64,000 nt of DNA from an uncultured Pseudomonadales bacterium (GCA_951813295.1 CATOTI010000001.1:1054001-1118000), one strand, 5' to 3'; positions 24,681 through 35,215 are shown, counted from the first letter of the stretch. Notes: a model not told the origin generated them from the letters alone. Numbers and translations are program-made.

Positions 24681-25006
24681 AAACAGTGCGTATCTCGGTC
24701 GCGAAAGACTTTTCCAAGGTCCCTGCGGGGCGGTACTCAGGAGACGGTTCTTTTAGCGGCCAGAAGTTTCGAGAAGATTATCTAGTTCCCGCGCTCAGAT
24801 CGGGTGCGACTGTCGTCGTAGATCTCGCGGGCGTCGCAGGCTATGGGTCATCATTTCTTGAGGAGGCGTTCGGTGGGTTGGTCCGCAAGGAGGGGTTCGA
24901 AAGAGATTTCGTCGAGAGGAGAGTCGTTTTGGAGGCATCCGATCGAGCCTTTAGACCCTATGTTGGCCTCGCGAGGCAATACGTCGAGAGAGCAGAACCG
25001 GAGTAG
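24677..25006 (+). CDS. STAS-like domain protein (DUF4325)
   Basis: 109 residues from ATG 24677. The conserved core FREDYLVPALRSGATVVVDLAGVAGYGSSFLEEAFGGLVR (positions ~30-70 of the product) is the DUF4325 pattern, similar in layout to anti-anti-sigma/MlaB STAS domains. In known loci it is paired with a GHKL ATPase, as here, suggesting a phospho-switch like SpoIIAA/SpoIIAB. A decayed paralogue is at 19.4-19.8 kb. The overlap with the upstream stop and 21-base gap to the downstream gene support a three-gene operon. Confidence 0.8.
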   Translation: MKTVRISVAKDFSKVPAGRYSGDGSFSGQKFREDYLVPALRSGATVVVDLAGVAGYGSSFLEEAFGGLVRKEGFERDFVERRVVLEASDRAFRPYVGLARQYVERAEPE

Positions 25007-25026
25007 AACGGCTGGAACCCACAGCA

Positions 25027-25506
25027 TTGCTAGGCGTTTTGGGCGGAGCTATTGTCGCGGGTCTCGTTGCCTTTATCGGGTCTTACGTGGCGCAAGGGGT
25101 CTCGAATCGAATACACAGGCCCATTGACAAAACACAAGATCAACTGCAACGCATTTTCGACCTTGGGATCGAATACTGGCAACTAGACGAACCTGCGGAG
25201 CGACAGCGCGTCGCGCTGGAGGCAAACATCATTGCGGCGACCCATCTCTTACTTGTTTTTGCAGATGTTGTTGCTAGCCGGAGCCCGTCGTTCCGGCAAG
25301 AGAAGGACGATCTCTGCAGGCACGTTCTTGAGGCTGCGAGCGGTGGTGACTTCCAGACCACAGGACGTGAACAAAGTCCGGTACGGGTACAAGAGATCGC
25401 TGTCGCGGTGGGTCGTTTCTATTCGGCCCTAGATCAGTCGCGTGACGAATCTTGGGCCATTCTGGTAGAGGATCTGATCAAGACGCGATTCCACGGCCCG
25501 CCGTGA
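25027..25506 (+). CDS. Membrane-anchored small protein of the STAS/GHKL operon
   Basis: 159 residues from TTG 25027 (no ATG or GTG fits). One N-terminal transmembrane helix (GVLGGAIVAGLVAFIGSYVA) is followed by a soluble helical domain with QDQLQRIFDLGIEYW and HVLEAASGGD. I do not recognise the family. Its position directly after the STAS-like gene suggests a membrane effector controlled by the ATPase/STAS pair, which is inference only. Confidence 0.6.
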   Translation: MLGVLGGAIVAGLVAFIGSYVAQGVSNRIHRPIDKTQDQLQRIFDLGIEYWQLDEPAERQRVALEANIIAATHLLLVFADVVASRSPSFRQEKDDLCRHVLEAASGGDFQTTGREQSPVRVQEIAVAVGRFYSALDQSRDESWAILVEDLIKTRFHGPP

Positions 25507-25743
25507 TGCAATCGCGCCTGCCCCTCATCACCCCGGCCGAAACTCCCTTCCACCACGCCGACTGGGATCGCCAGGGCCGTACCACGGTCGCACAGGTGAA
25601 CCGGTCGCCGAGGGATGGCGAGGGACGCGACAGTGGGTCTCGATCATCACGCGAACTTTGACCGCTTCACCTTCCGATCCGATCGCGGTCACGGTCATGC
25701 CCATCGCTCGGATCATCGACCTAGAGAACCCCGATAGAATCCA
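25507..25743. other. No recognisable gene
   Basis: GC-rich sequence after the membrane protein with only short open frames, none of a family I know. It ends at an IS-end repeat. Confidence 0.5.
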
Positions 25744-25812
25744 TGAAAGACTGGCATCGTCGAAAACCTGAACTATTTCAACGAAAACCAATCAATCATC
25801 CGGGACCTGACA
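25744..25812. repeat. IS-end repeat, copy 1 (partner 62785-62851)
   Basis: AAAGACTGGCATCGTCGA continues for about 67 bases to GGGACCTGACA and is nearly identical at 62785-62851. A shorter inverted piece (TGTCAGGTCCCGGATGATTG) is at 62158-62177. Each copy cuts into an unrelated gene fragment, as expected for the end of an insertion sequence. Confidence 0.75.
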
Positions 25813-26250
25813 CGCGGCAGGTATTTCAGGTCCATATGCAGAAAGCCCGGCTCGTACGTCTTGAAGGGTTTGTGGCCACGCGCCACGTCTCCGTCACCTC
25901 TGAGCTTGCGCAGGTTGCCCAGCCCATGTCGTCGCAGACAGCGGTCCAGGCCGGACCGGGACACGTCCGGATGAATGAACTCACGTGTGACCCGCAACAG
26001 ATCATCCAGCGGCACCAGCAGCGTTCTTCGCAACTCGACCACCACGAGCTCCTGTGCCGGCGAGAGGGTCGTCTGCAGACGGTGCGCCGTGTGCGACTGG
26101 TCATGAAAATCGCTCCGGGCTCGCCATTTGCGAATCGTGACCTCCGTTACCCCGAACCGCCTCGCCAGCACCCGAACCGGTTCGTCACTGGCCGCGATTT
26201 CCGCCCGCACGGCCGGTGTGGTTCGCGCGCCTCGGTGCAGTGCAATCTTC
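25813..26250 (-). mobile_element. IS481-family transposase, N-terminal part only
   Basis: The minus strand reads ARTTPAVRAEIAASDEPVRV, LARRFGVTEVTIRKWRAR (helix-turn-helix), LSPAQELVVVELRRTLLVPL and RSGLDRCLRRHG, as in IS481 transposases. It breaks off at LHMDLKYLPR, in the first catalytic aspartate region, exactly at the IS-end repeat. The DDE core is missing. An ATG upstream is lacking, so the 5' end is probably also altered. Confidence 0.8.
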
Positions 26251-26391
26251 GTCCCCGACCCTCCAGCCTCGAACGTGGCGTACGCTGCGCCAACAGCTCA
26301 TTCAATGCCATTCGCACCTGATAAGGCGCCCCTCGATCCAAAACAATGCTACCGTCCGGGATGTGACACGTAGCTAACGCGGTTGGCGAGA

Positions 26392-26814
26392 ATGCTGAGA
26401 TGGGTCGGTGCGATTTGGATTCTCTTCGGAGTCGCCGATCTGCTCCTCTTGCTAGCAGATCCGCCGACGCGGGGCTTCGGCGTGCACATCGAGGGCACGA
26501 TGCTCTCCTATATCTTCCCGGGGCTCGTCGTCGTCGGATTAGGTTCCGCCTTGGGGCAGATACGCGACCAGCTTACCTCCGATCGACCGAGCCAACCAGC
26601 AGCCCCATTGAAGGTGCCTAGACCGGCCGGCAACGACTCCGCGAGGCTCCCGCCGAGAGAAAGCGCTCCCGCCGGCACGAGTCCTGTGACGCCGGTTACG
26701 CCCGAACAAGCCTCGACTAACCTCCGAGCAAGCCGGCTTCGGCGTCAGTTCGACGCAGGCGAAATCACGAAAGAGGAGTTCGAGGCGAAAATCGACGAAT
26801 TGACGCCGCGCTGA
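26392..26814 (+). CDS. Two-helix membrane protein with SHOCT-like C-terminus
   Basis: 140 residues from ATG 26392. Residues ~4-20 and ~35-55 are hydrophobic helices (VGAIWILFGVADLLLLLA and MLSYIFPGLVVVGLGSAL). A proline-rich linker leads to a C-terminal short helical domain, RLRRQFDAGEITKEEFEAKI, the SHOCT motif found on the ends of many bacterial proteins and thought to mediate oligomerisation. It is a single gene followed by a hairpin terminator. The role is unknown. Confidence 0.7.
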   Translation: MLRWVGAIWILFGVADLLLLLADPPTRGFGVHIEGTMLSYIFPGLVVVGLGSALGQIRDQLTSDRPSQPAAPLKVPRPAGNDSARLPPRESAPAGTSPVTPVTPEQASTNLRASRLRRQFDAGEITKEEFEAKIDELTPR

Positions 26815-26840
26815 ACCTTTTTTCGGCTGAATCCCTTTTT

Positions 26841-26866
26841 AAGCCCCACCCAGCGTGGGGCTTCTT
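26841..26866 (+). terminator. Rho-independent-type hairpin
   Basis: AAGCCCCAC, a 5-base loop, then GTGGGGCTT and CTTG. The 9-bp GC-rich stem stands 26 bases after the SHOCT gene stop. The U-tract is weak. Confidence 0.6.
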
Positions 26867-26884
26867 GTAGCTGGAGTCCACAAG

Positions 26885-27093
26885 ATGGCTCGAAAGCCTC
26901 GCGCCGAGTTTGAAATCACGGCCGAAGATCGCTCGCGCGCGGTTCTCGATCAGCTCGCTGGCAGCATGACGACGATTCAGCGTATAGCGCGCCGTGCCGG
27001 ATTTGCGCTCGGTGCGCTTGTCGGCGGCTTGACGATCGCCGACATGGTGCAACTGACCGACCGAACGAATCAGCTCTCCGCTCGAATCCGTAC
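26885..27093 (+). pseudogene. Phage tail tape-measure protein, N-terminal fragment
   Basis: From ATG 26885: RAEFEITAEDRSRAVLDQL and then a hydrophobic LGALVGGLTIADMVQLTD, as in the start of prophage tape-measure proteins. It is cut after about 70 codons by the MITE-like element at 27094. This is evidence that prophage DNA contributed to the island. Confidence 0.6.
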
Positions 27094-27254
27094 TGACCTG
27101 CTAGGCGATTTTCGATTCACGGAAGAACAGATGGTGCGGATCCTGAGGGAGACGGACCATCTGCTCTTCCGTGAATCGACTCTTCTTCATGACTTCCTCC
27201 GTCGGAAGCCATCCTCTCAATTATTCAATGGTCCGAAAATCGCCTAGCAGGTCA
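27094..27254. mobile_element. 161-bp MITE-like palindromic element built from two IS3 ends
   Basis: The 21-base terminal inverted repeats are perfect: 27094-27114 starts TGACCTGCTAGGCGATTTTC and its reverse complement ends at 27254. The interior holds two inverted copies of the start of IS3 orfA (RFTEEQMVRILRET on plus, MKKSRF on minus). It inserted into the tape-measure gene. It has no coding capacity of its own. Confidence 0.8.
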
Positions 27255-27300
27255 AGACCGCCACCCTTTCGTTCTAACATAGCGTTGGATGGGAGGGTCT

Positions 27301-27831
27301 ATGGCGAGGAGCGAGTTGATCGTCGATTTCGTCGATCGATATCTTTCGACGGAAAAAACTCTTGCGGACGTCAGAGCCGAATGGCAGCGGCTTCCCAATC
27401 AGGAGGAGATGGACTGGAGACATCCTATTCTTTTCGACGACGAGGTAGTCGGGTCGCTTTTTGCCAAAGTGAAACCGCATCTGGAGTCATTCGGAATCGG
27501 ATTGCTCATTCAGGATTCATGCGTCGCGCGCATCGACCACGGGCCTAGCCTGTACCACATGAATGCCGGCACGAGATTACCGATCGAGATCGACCGCGTG
27601 GTTCGAGGTCCGCACTACCACACTTGGGACTTGAACAAGGCGTTCGTCCGCGGAGCGCAGTTGCCGCCGAAGTTGGCGTGGGCGGTGGAGCTCTCTGGTA
27701 AGGTAAACGTCGATTCTTTGGATGCTGAAGTGCTTTTCGTTCGTTGCTTTCGCCATTTTTGCGGCGACATAGGCCTCGTCGTGAACGACGACGAGATTCC
27801 CGAGTATCCGAAAAAGAGGATGCTGTTTTGA
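27301..27831 (+). CDS. Hypothetical protein, first gene of a two-gene unit
   Basis: 176 residues from ATG 27301 (GGGAGGGT at 27289-27296 is a plausible ribosome-binding site). An acidic N-terminal helix (MARSELIVDFVDRYLSTEKT) is followed by WRHPILFDDEVVGSLFAKVK, an HxHxW motif (PHYHTWDLN) and a C-terminal LFVRCFRHFCGDIGLVV. I do not recognise the family. The downstream DUF1828-like gene starts within a few bases. Histidine-rich small proteins beside DUF1828-type partners suggest a TA-like pair, but this is inference. Confidence 0.6.
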   Translation: MARSELIVDFVDRYLSTEKTLADVRAEWQRLPNQEEMDWRHPILFDDEVVGSLFAKVKPHLESFGIGLLIQDSCVARIDHGPSLYHMNAGTRLPIEIDRVVRGPHYHTWDLNKAFVRGAQLPPKLAWAVELSGKVNVDSLDAEVLFVRCFRHFCGDIGLVVNDDEIPEYPKKRMLF

Positions 27832-27836
27832 CATCG

Positions 27837-28571
27837 ATGAAGTGTGTTCGTGAAGCGCTCGAGAGTGAGTGGTTCGCGCCGCGTGAAGTAAATGGATTGG
27901 TCGTTGTGCCAACCTCTTGCCTGTACCCAGGCGGCTCACCGGTACGCGTTTTCGTTCATGGCGGCGAGCGCTCGGCTGTTGTTCACGATGATCGGAATGC
28001 TATCTGGGAAGCGGAGCTGTCGGGGATGGATGTCGGGGATGCGGCGCGTCGAGTTCGTGCTGCAGGGAAGAAGTATGGAGTGATTGTGACGCCAACCGGG
28101 ATCATCACATCACCGACGGTCACGTGCGACATGCTCGCTCCAACCGTTGTTCAGGTGGCAAACGCATCACGTGAAGCGGCCGATTTGCTTCTTCGTGATC
28201 CACGGAAGAAGCCTGTCACGGACGCGCGAACTGAGCTTCGGTCGATTCTAGACACTCACTTCAAGGGGCGTGTCACGCATGGAGATGTCCTGGCCTGCTC
28301 AAGCTCAAGAATGCGTTCATTCGAGAATATCGTGAGGATCGGCGATCGCCAGCATGTCTTTGATTTCGTTAAACACGATTGGCGCTCGATCAACTCCCGT
28401 GTCGTAGCAAACGTCGACTTGGCCAAGCTAGGTGATGACCTGATTGACCAGAGGATCGTCTACGACGATCAGGAGGATTGGGCAGCCGATCAGATAGGGA
28501 CGCTCGCGATAGCCGCGCGACCAGTGCCTTTCTCGACGGTCTCGAATGTAATCGAGCGGCTAGCGGCATAG
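27837..28571 (+). CDS. DUF1828-like protein, second gene of the unit
   Basis: 244 residues from ATG 27837 (TTG 27828, overlapping the previous stop, is possible). The N-terminal half has VVVPTSCLYPGGSPVRVFVHGGERSAVVHDDRNAI, a layout resembling DUF1828 (P-x-x-x-x-P-D/G-x-x-x-x-V/I, then a D-D/D-x-G strand). The second half (SILDTHFKGRVTHGDVLACSS ... DQRIVYDDQEDW) resembles the DUF1829-type continuation. The function is unknown. Intact, with its last bases overlapping a minus-strand fragment. Confidence 0.55.
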   Translation: MKCVREALESEWFAPREVNGLVVVPTSCLYPGGSPVRVFVHGGERSAVVHDDRNAIWEAELSGMDVGDAARRVRAAGKKYGVIVTPTGIITSPTVTCDMLAPTVVQVANASREAADLLLRDPRKKPVTDARTELRSILDTHFKGRVTHGDVLACSSSRMRSFENIVRIGDRQHVFDFVKHDWRSINSRVVANVDLAKLGDDLIDQRIVYDDQEDWAADQIGTLAIAARPVPFSTVSNVIERLAA

Positions 28572-28815
28572 TCTCGCGCGACCATCGCGATCGTAAACGA
28601 TCTTGTAGAAGCCAGATGGGACGCTGTGGGGTTCGTCGGCGTGCGCCATCGCAGTCATCGGTCGCTCGTAGAGCGTGCTGTACTGCTCGATCAAGAGCGG
28701 CTTGCGGCTGGCGTAAAGCGTCCAGGTGAGCCGCTTCGGATGCGCTTGCTTCGTTCGAAACCGGGCTTTGACGTCCTTCTGTTTGAGAACGCCACGGCGC
28801 CTTCGGACCGCTCGA
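28562..28815 (-). pseudogene. Possible nuclease-type gene fragment
   Basis: The minus strand encodes LYASRKPLLIEQYSTLYERP, then HADEPHSVPSGFYKIVYDRDG. VP-x-x-FYK-(I/V)VY recalls the C-terminal half of DNA/RNA non-specific (NUC1) endonucleases. The N-terminal catalytic part is missing. The call is tentative. Confidence 0.3.
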
Positions 28816-28849
28816 TTGGCGATCGTCTCGACCTGCCGGCCGCCGAGCT

Positions 28850-29180
28850 ATTGTCAAATCTGGTGTCTAAGGACGTGACGATACGGCGTCGTTGTCGGTC
28901 TTGCTCTGCTCGATTCCATCACGGAATCTGACTCCGTCAATCACCTTTGCCAGGTGTTTGAATCCTCTCGGTTTGCGCCAGTTCCGTTCGGCGCATTCGC
29001 CCATCTTGAAGATCATGGTCGGCATCGTCTTGCGGGTGACGCAGCCTTTGGCCTGTCTTGATCGATGTCGGATCGTGGCAAAGCTGGACTCGATCACATT
29101 CGTCGTGCGGATGTGGACCCAGTGTTGCGCGGGGAAGTCGTAGAACGCCAGCAGACTCTCACGGTCCTTGCGCAAGTGGA
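28850..29180 (-). mobile_element. IS256-family fragment: C-terminus of transposase and right end
   Basis: The minus strand reads LLAFYDFPAQHWVHIRTTNV, IESSFATIRHRSRQAKGC and TMIFKMGECAERNW, the highly conserved IS256 C-terminal block. The IS end near 28850-28870 (TTGTCAAATCTGGTGTCTAA) resembles that at 670. Only about 100 codons remain. Bases 29181-29357 to the right hold nothing I recognise. Confidence 0.8.
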
Positions 29181-29357
29181 CTGAGCTTCAGTGTCCTCGA
29201 CAAGATCGCGGAAGCCGAGGCGACCTTGGATGGTCTTAAAGACGCTTTGGAGGGGTAATCCCAGTCCAGGCTGAGCGGAGGCCATCCTCCATCTGGCTCT
29301 CACCATGGATTGCATCACAACAATTCGAAGGATCGTTTGGCATTTCAACTAATCCTA

Positions 29358-31262
<1,905 letters not shown>

Positions 31263-31299
31263 GCCGTGGGCTTCGACGAACTTCCCGCTTCATGCCCTG

Positions 31300-31395
31300 G
31301 CGGCCGCTGGGCGACGATGGGGGTGGCGCGCCGACGCTGGAGGCACTGATCCGCGGGTTGTTCGAGCCGCGGGCGCTGGTGGACTACCTGGGGTG
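31300..31395 (+). pseudogene. Inverted fragment of an HsdR N-terminal region
   Basis: The plus strand encodes LEALIRGLFEPRALVDYL, matching the segment between the nuclease and helicase domains of HsdR (ALIRGLFEP-x-x-x-x-DYLRHFVVFE). It points opposite to the adjacent hsdR gene. Confidence 0.6.
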
Positions 31396-31580
31396 CGCCG
31401 CCACCAGGTGCAGCAACAGTTCCCGATCGTGGGGCCCGAGGGACGTCTCGATGCGCTCCGCCAGTTGTACGGACAGCATCTCGTGACGCCACTCGTCGGG
31501 CAGGCCGTGGCGCGCAAAGCGCTCATGAGCCTTCAGTCCCGACGCCGACTTGGCCCACGGCTTCGGCTGCATCCATGCCT
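31384..31580 (-). pseudogene. cas3: Cas3 HD-domain fragment (second CRISPR system)
   Basis: The minus strand encodes ERFARHGLPDEWRHEMLSV, QLAERIETSL and ELLLHLVAAHPR. The pattern GLP-x-x-(F/W)RHE-x-LS ... L-H-L-(V/I)-A-(A/S)-H is the HD-nuclease region of I-G/I-C type Cas3 proteins. It differs from the Cas3 at 1908-4373 (GGFRHEFGSL, HLIAAHHGH), so it comes from another locus. About 60 codons remain. Confidence 0.6.
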
Positions 31581-31584
31581 CTCC

Positions 31585-31966
31585 GGCGCAACGATGGCAC
31601 GTCCCGCGCTCACGCGTCTGCTCGCCGATATCGAGGCGGGGCGCATCGACACGGTGGTGGTTTACAAGGTGGATCGCCTGACGCGCTCGCTCGGTGACTT
31701 CGCCCGCATCGTCGAGGTGTTCGACAAGCAAGGGGTGTCCTTTGTCTCCGTCACGCAGCAGTTCAATACAATCAACTCGATGGGCCGGCTCACGTTGAAC
31801 ATGTTGCTAACTTTTGCGCAGTTTGAACGCGAGGTCACCGGGGAACGGATCCGTGACAAGATCGCCGCCTCGAAGCAGAAGGGGCTGTGGATGGGCGGGT
31901 TGGCGCCGCTGGGATATGACGTTATCGACCGCAAGCTCGTCATCAATCACCCTCATTCGCACAAAG
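31585..31966 (+). pseudogene. Large serine recombinase fragment
   Basis: The sequence from SGATMARPALTRLLADIEAG through VVVYKVDRLTRSLGDF to KQKGLWMGGLAPLGYDV is the resolvase catalytic domain, nearly identical to 48515-48840. The catalytic serine N-terminus is missing and the gene ends at junction motif C, before the recombinase domain. Confidence 0.85.
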
Positions 31967-32060
31967 TACCCGCGCAATCTCGCGCAAAGTTGGTCAATCT
32001 TGAGCAGATTCAGCAGGCGCACCAGGGCAAAATGCCATAAGACATCGCCACAACTGGCGG
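31967..32060. repeat. Junction motif C
   Basis: TACCCGCGCAATCTCGCGCA and the following units end CTTGAGCAGATTC. The next ~50 bases (GCGCACCAGGGC ... CCACAACTGGCG) match motif A. It lies between the broken recombinase and the vsr-dcm-Eco29kI module. Bases 32061-32255 hold no recognisable gene. Confidence 0.7.
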
Positions 32061-32303
32061 GCAAGGTGTCCCGCTGGACATCAAAGGAGCCGGACGGGCC
32101 GCAACCACGATTGTTCGCGAGCGGTCATGCCCCGGTCCGTTGGTCACTTGATACCCACGTGGAGCGCGCCCCCTCGACGGGCCGTGCGGTGGGATTCCCG
32201 GCGCGCGTACCCTCGACATTGACCTGAAGACGTCCAAGCGTATTCTGGTTCGGCATTGGATCGCGACGCGATCGAACAAGCGGAGGTGGACGAATACCTA
32301 GAC

Positions 32304-32714
32304 ATGGACACTCTTTCCCCGAGAGAGCGCAGCGAGCGAATGTCCCGCATCAAATCGAAAGGATCAAAACCCGAAATGCGACTGAGGCGCCTCGTTCACT
32401 CGATGGGTTTCCGGTACCGCCTCCACGGCCGGCACCTTCCAGGAAAACCCGATCTCGTGTTCGCGTCCCGGCAAAAAGTCATCTTCATGCACGGGTGTTT
32501 CTGGCATCGACACCCGGGCGATTGCAAGCTCGCGCGGTTGCCAAACTCGCGCCAGGCATTTTGGCAAGACAAACTTGAGCGAAATCGGCTAAGGGACCTA
32601 TCGCAACAGAGGGCGTTGGACAAACTAGGTTGGCGATACTTGGTGGTTTGGGAGTGCGAACTGAAGGACGAAGACCTCGGTTCGCGGATCCGAAAGTTCC
32701 TGGAGGAAGATTGA
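32304..32714 (+). CDS. vsr: Very short patch repair (Vsr) endonuclease
   Basis: 136 residues from ATG 32304. The frame is open from TTG 32256, but MDTLSPRERSERMSRIKSKG is the usual Vsr start. Conserved features are RLHGRHLPGKPDLVF with its catalytic aspartate, VIFMHGCFWHRHPGDC with the zinc- and DNA-contacting residues, and LGWRYLVVWECEL. Vsr nicks next to T:G mismatches produced by deamination of 5-methylcytosine and so limits mutation at sites of the adjacent C5 methylase. The stop TGA overlaps the TTG start of dcm (TTGA). Confidence 0.92.
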   Translation: MDTLSPRERSERMSRIKSKGSKPEMRLRRLVHSMGFRYRLHGRHLPGKPDLVFASRQKVIFMHGCFWHRHPGDCKLARLPNSRQAFWQDKLERNRLRDLSQQRALDKLGWRYLVVWECELKDEDLGSRIRKFLEED

Positions 32715-33865
32715 ACTCGATCGAACTGTTTGCTGGCGCGGGTGGACTGGGTCTAGGCGTTGGTCGCGCGGGCTTCGACAACCTAGCGACGGTGGAGCGG
32801 GACCGATGGTGCTGCGAGACGTTGCGAGAGAACCGAGAAAAGGGCCCTGCTGAAGTTCAAGCCTGGAAAGTTCATCAAGGCGACGTCCGAGATCTTGACT
32901 ACCGTCGGTTTGAAGGAAACGTCGCACTCCTCACCGGTGGACCGCCATGCCAACCATTTTCACTTGGCGGAAAACATCGTGCCAACGGCGATCAGCGCGA
33001 CATGTTTCCGGCTGCGGTTGCGGCCGTACGCGACTCCCATCCGAGCGCTTTCATGTTCGAGAACGTTAAAGGCCTTACTCGATCGTCATTCAAAGAGTAC
33101 TTCGAATACATCAAGCTGCGCCTCACGCATCCCGAGGTCGTCTCGCGAGCCGACGACGACTGGACCGATCATCTGAAACGATTGCGCAACCACGGGCGTG
33201 GGCGGGACCTCGGGCTTAGGTACGACGTCCGAACGAAACTACTGAACGCCGCGGACTACGGGATTCCGCAAAAGCGGGAGCGTGTTTTTATTGTGGGTTT
33301 CCGATCGGATCTAGGCACTGAGTGGGAATTCCCTTTCGCCACACACACTCGGGAAGAACTCGAATGGGAGAAATTCACGGGCGAGTACTGGGATCGCAAT
33401 CGCGTTCCGAGCCGCCAGCGCGAAAAGGGCGAGCCGGTAACTAGACCCCTCCTCCCTTCGAAACCGTGGCAAACGGTTCGCGAAGCGATTCACGACCTGC
33501 CTGACCCCGAGCGATGTACTCGCAAAGCAAAGCTGTGGTCGAACCATGTGTTCCAAGCGGGTGCTCGGTCCTACGTCGGCCACACCGGCAGCCCCCTGGA
33601 TGAACCGGCAAAAACTCTCAAAGCGGGAGTCCATGGAGTGCCTGGCGGTGAAAACATGATGCGCCACCGTGACGGAAAATTGCGCTACTTTACCGTCCGT
33701 GAATGCGCTCGCCTCCAAACCTTCCCGGACGAATTCGTCTTCCATGGTTCTTGGTCAGAGACCATGCGCCAGTTGGGCAACGCCGTACCGGTCGATCTCG
33801 CTCAGATTCTCGCGGACGCGATCCGGGCCGAGCTGAACCGTGTCCGACGTGCAGCCGCCGTATAA
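32711..33865 (+). CDS. dcm: C5-cytosine DNA methyltransferase of the Eco29kI-like system
   Basis: 384 residues. The start is TTG 32711, with TGGAGGA at 32701-32707 and a coupled overlap with vsr. Motif I is ELFAGAGGLGLG and motif IV TGGPPCQPFS (catalytic Cys). Motif VI is FENVKGL, motif VIII QKRERVFIVGF and motif X QLGNAVPVDLA, with a variable target-recognition region between VIII and IX. Its 3' end overlaps the endonuclease gene by 26 bases. Given the partner, the likely target is CCGCGG or a related sequence (inference from Eco29kI). Confidence 0.92.
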   Translation: MNSIELFAGAGGLGLGVGRAGFDNLATVERDRWCCETLRENREKGPAEVQAWKVHQGDVRDLDYRRFEGNVALLTGGPPCQPFSLGGKHRANGDQRDMFPAAVAAVRDSHPSAFMFENVKGLTRSSFKEYFEYIKLRLTHPEVVSRADDDWTDHLKRLRNHGRGRDLGLRYDVRTKLLNAADYGIPQKRERVFIVGFRSDLGTEWEFPFATHTREELEWEKFTGEYWDRNRVPSRQREKGEPVTRPLLPSKPWQTVREAIHDLPDPERCTRKAKLWSNHVFQAGARSYVGHTGSPLDEPAKTLKAGVHGVPGGENMMRHRDGKLRYFTVRECARLQTFPDEFVFHGSWSETMRQLGNAVPVDLAQILADAIRAELNRVRRAAAV

Positions 33866-34451
33866 TCCGCTGGACAAACGCGAGCTCGCGAATAGCGTCG
33901 CACAAGCGCTCCTAACGCAAAGCGCCAAGCCGCTTGAGTCCGAGATAGATTTTATCGGACCAGGCGTTTACGCCATCTACTACTCCGGCCACTTCCCTGC
34001 ATACCAACGGCTGGCTGAGAAAAATCGCAGCGGCGATTTCCGTCTTCCGATATATGTCGGAAAAGCAAGCCCCACCGGCGGTCGCAAAGGTGGGTTCTCC
34101 GAGGACGCCTTAAAAGGAAACGAACTCGCCAAACGTCTCCAAGATCACGTCGCGTCGATCGCCGACGCGGCAAACCTGGACCTAGCGGACTTCTCTTATC
34201 GCGCATTAGTCGTAGATGACATCTGGATCGATCTCGGCGAGCGTATCCTGATCGACGAATTCGGCCCACTTTGGAACCAAGTTATCGATGGTTTCGGCAA
34301 TCACGCTCCAGGCAAAGGTCGGCGCAATCAGAAGAAATCAAAATGGGATGTTATCCACCCCGGACGACGCTGGTCGTCGGGACTCCCCCAAAACCAAAAT
34401 ACCGTCGACGAGCTCCTCGCCGAAATTGACGAATTCCTAGCAAAGGCATGA
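33840..34451 (+). CDS. Eco29kI-family GIY-YIG restriction endonuclease
   Basis: 203 residues from GTG 33840. The GIY-YIG core is visible as GVYAIYYSG (42-50) and PIYVGKA (70-76), with a following GGRKGGFS loop, LAKRLQDHV, an ILIDEFGPLWN block holding the metal-binding glutamate and the C-terminal asparagine (WNQVIDGFGNH). This arrangement identifies the Eco29kI/NgoMIII group, which cuts CCGCGG. The start within the methylase gene suggests that restriction is translated after modification. The whole three-gene module looks intact and is probably the one fully functional type II system here. Confidence 0.9.
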   Translation: MSDVQPPYNPLDKRELANSVAQALLTQSAKPLESEIDFIGPGVYAIYYSGHFPAYQRLAEKNRSGDFRLPIYVGKASPTGGRKGGFSEDALKGNELAKRLQDHVASIADAANLDLADFSYRALVVDDIWIDLGERILIDEFGPLWNQVIDGFGNHAPGKGRRNQKKSKWDVIHPGRRWSSGLPQNQNTVDELLAEIDEFLAKA

Positions 34452-34464
34452 ACTCAGCGGCTGC

Positions 34465-35215
34465 TAGGAAACGTCTGAACAAGGTGCCAAAGTGCGGGGA
34501 TTTCGTTGATTTGATGGATGGTGGTCCCGGGAACGGCGTGGAAGTGCGCGCCTTCGGTATCTAAACTAGGATTTCTAGAGCGGCTGGGCGCACCCCGGGC
34601 TTCATCGCGACCATCCAGTTGACCTGGCGGCCTTCGTGCTCCGGGCGTTTGTGCACTCCCTGGTAGCCCGAGTCGCCCCATATCCCCACTCCTCCCTGCC
34701 GTGCAACAGTTGGTCGACCCGCGTGACATCGGCGACGTTCGCGGCGGTACCGCAAACGCTGTGTACGCAGCCCGTCGCGTCCACCATGGTTCCAGGCTTC
34801 AACCGGGAACCATGGTGCTCCAGGTGCCGGTTAATCTCCTTCAGCAACACCTCGCCGAGACCGTGCCGCTCTAGCGGGTGTCGGAAGTTGAGGATCGTCG
34901 TCTCATCCGGCAGGGCATCCGACAGGCGTAGACCCACGAACCGTCGAAACGACTCCACCTCGTCAAGCAGGTCTTCCGTGGCAGGGTCGCTGAGGTTGTA
35001 GAACAGCTGAACGCAATGAATGCGCGGCATCGTTCGCAGGCGATAGGGTCGGCGACCACGACCGGCCCTCGGGTTGTCCGCGGATGATCCGGTTCTCCAA
35101 CCGCTTCCACGGAATCAGGCCATCCATCCGCCCCAGGAACTCTTCGCGACGCTTCTTGTGCTCGTACTCCAACTCAGCAAACGTCTTCTGTTCCACCCTC
35201 TGAACACCTGGTTGT
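34465..35215 (-). mobile_element. Degenerate IS5-family insertion sequence
   Basis: Minus-strand pieces are KTFAELEYEHKKRREEFLGR with MDGLIPWKRLE (N-terminus, from ~35196), then HCVQLFYNLSDPATEDLLDE and LRLSDALPDETTILNFRH, VDATGCVHSV and finally WGDSGYQGVHKRPEH with WMVAMKPG. They lie in three frames, so several frameshifts disable it. A copy of its right-end region is inverted at 49774-49895. No intact transposase reading remains. Confidence 0.8.
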
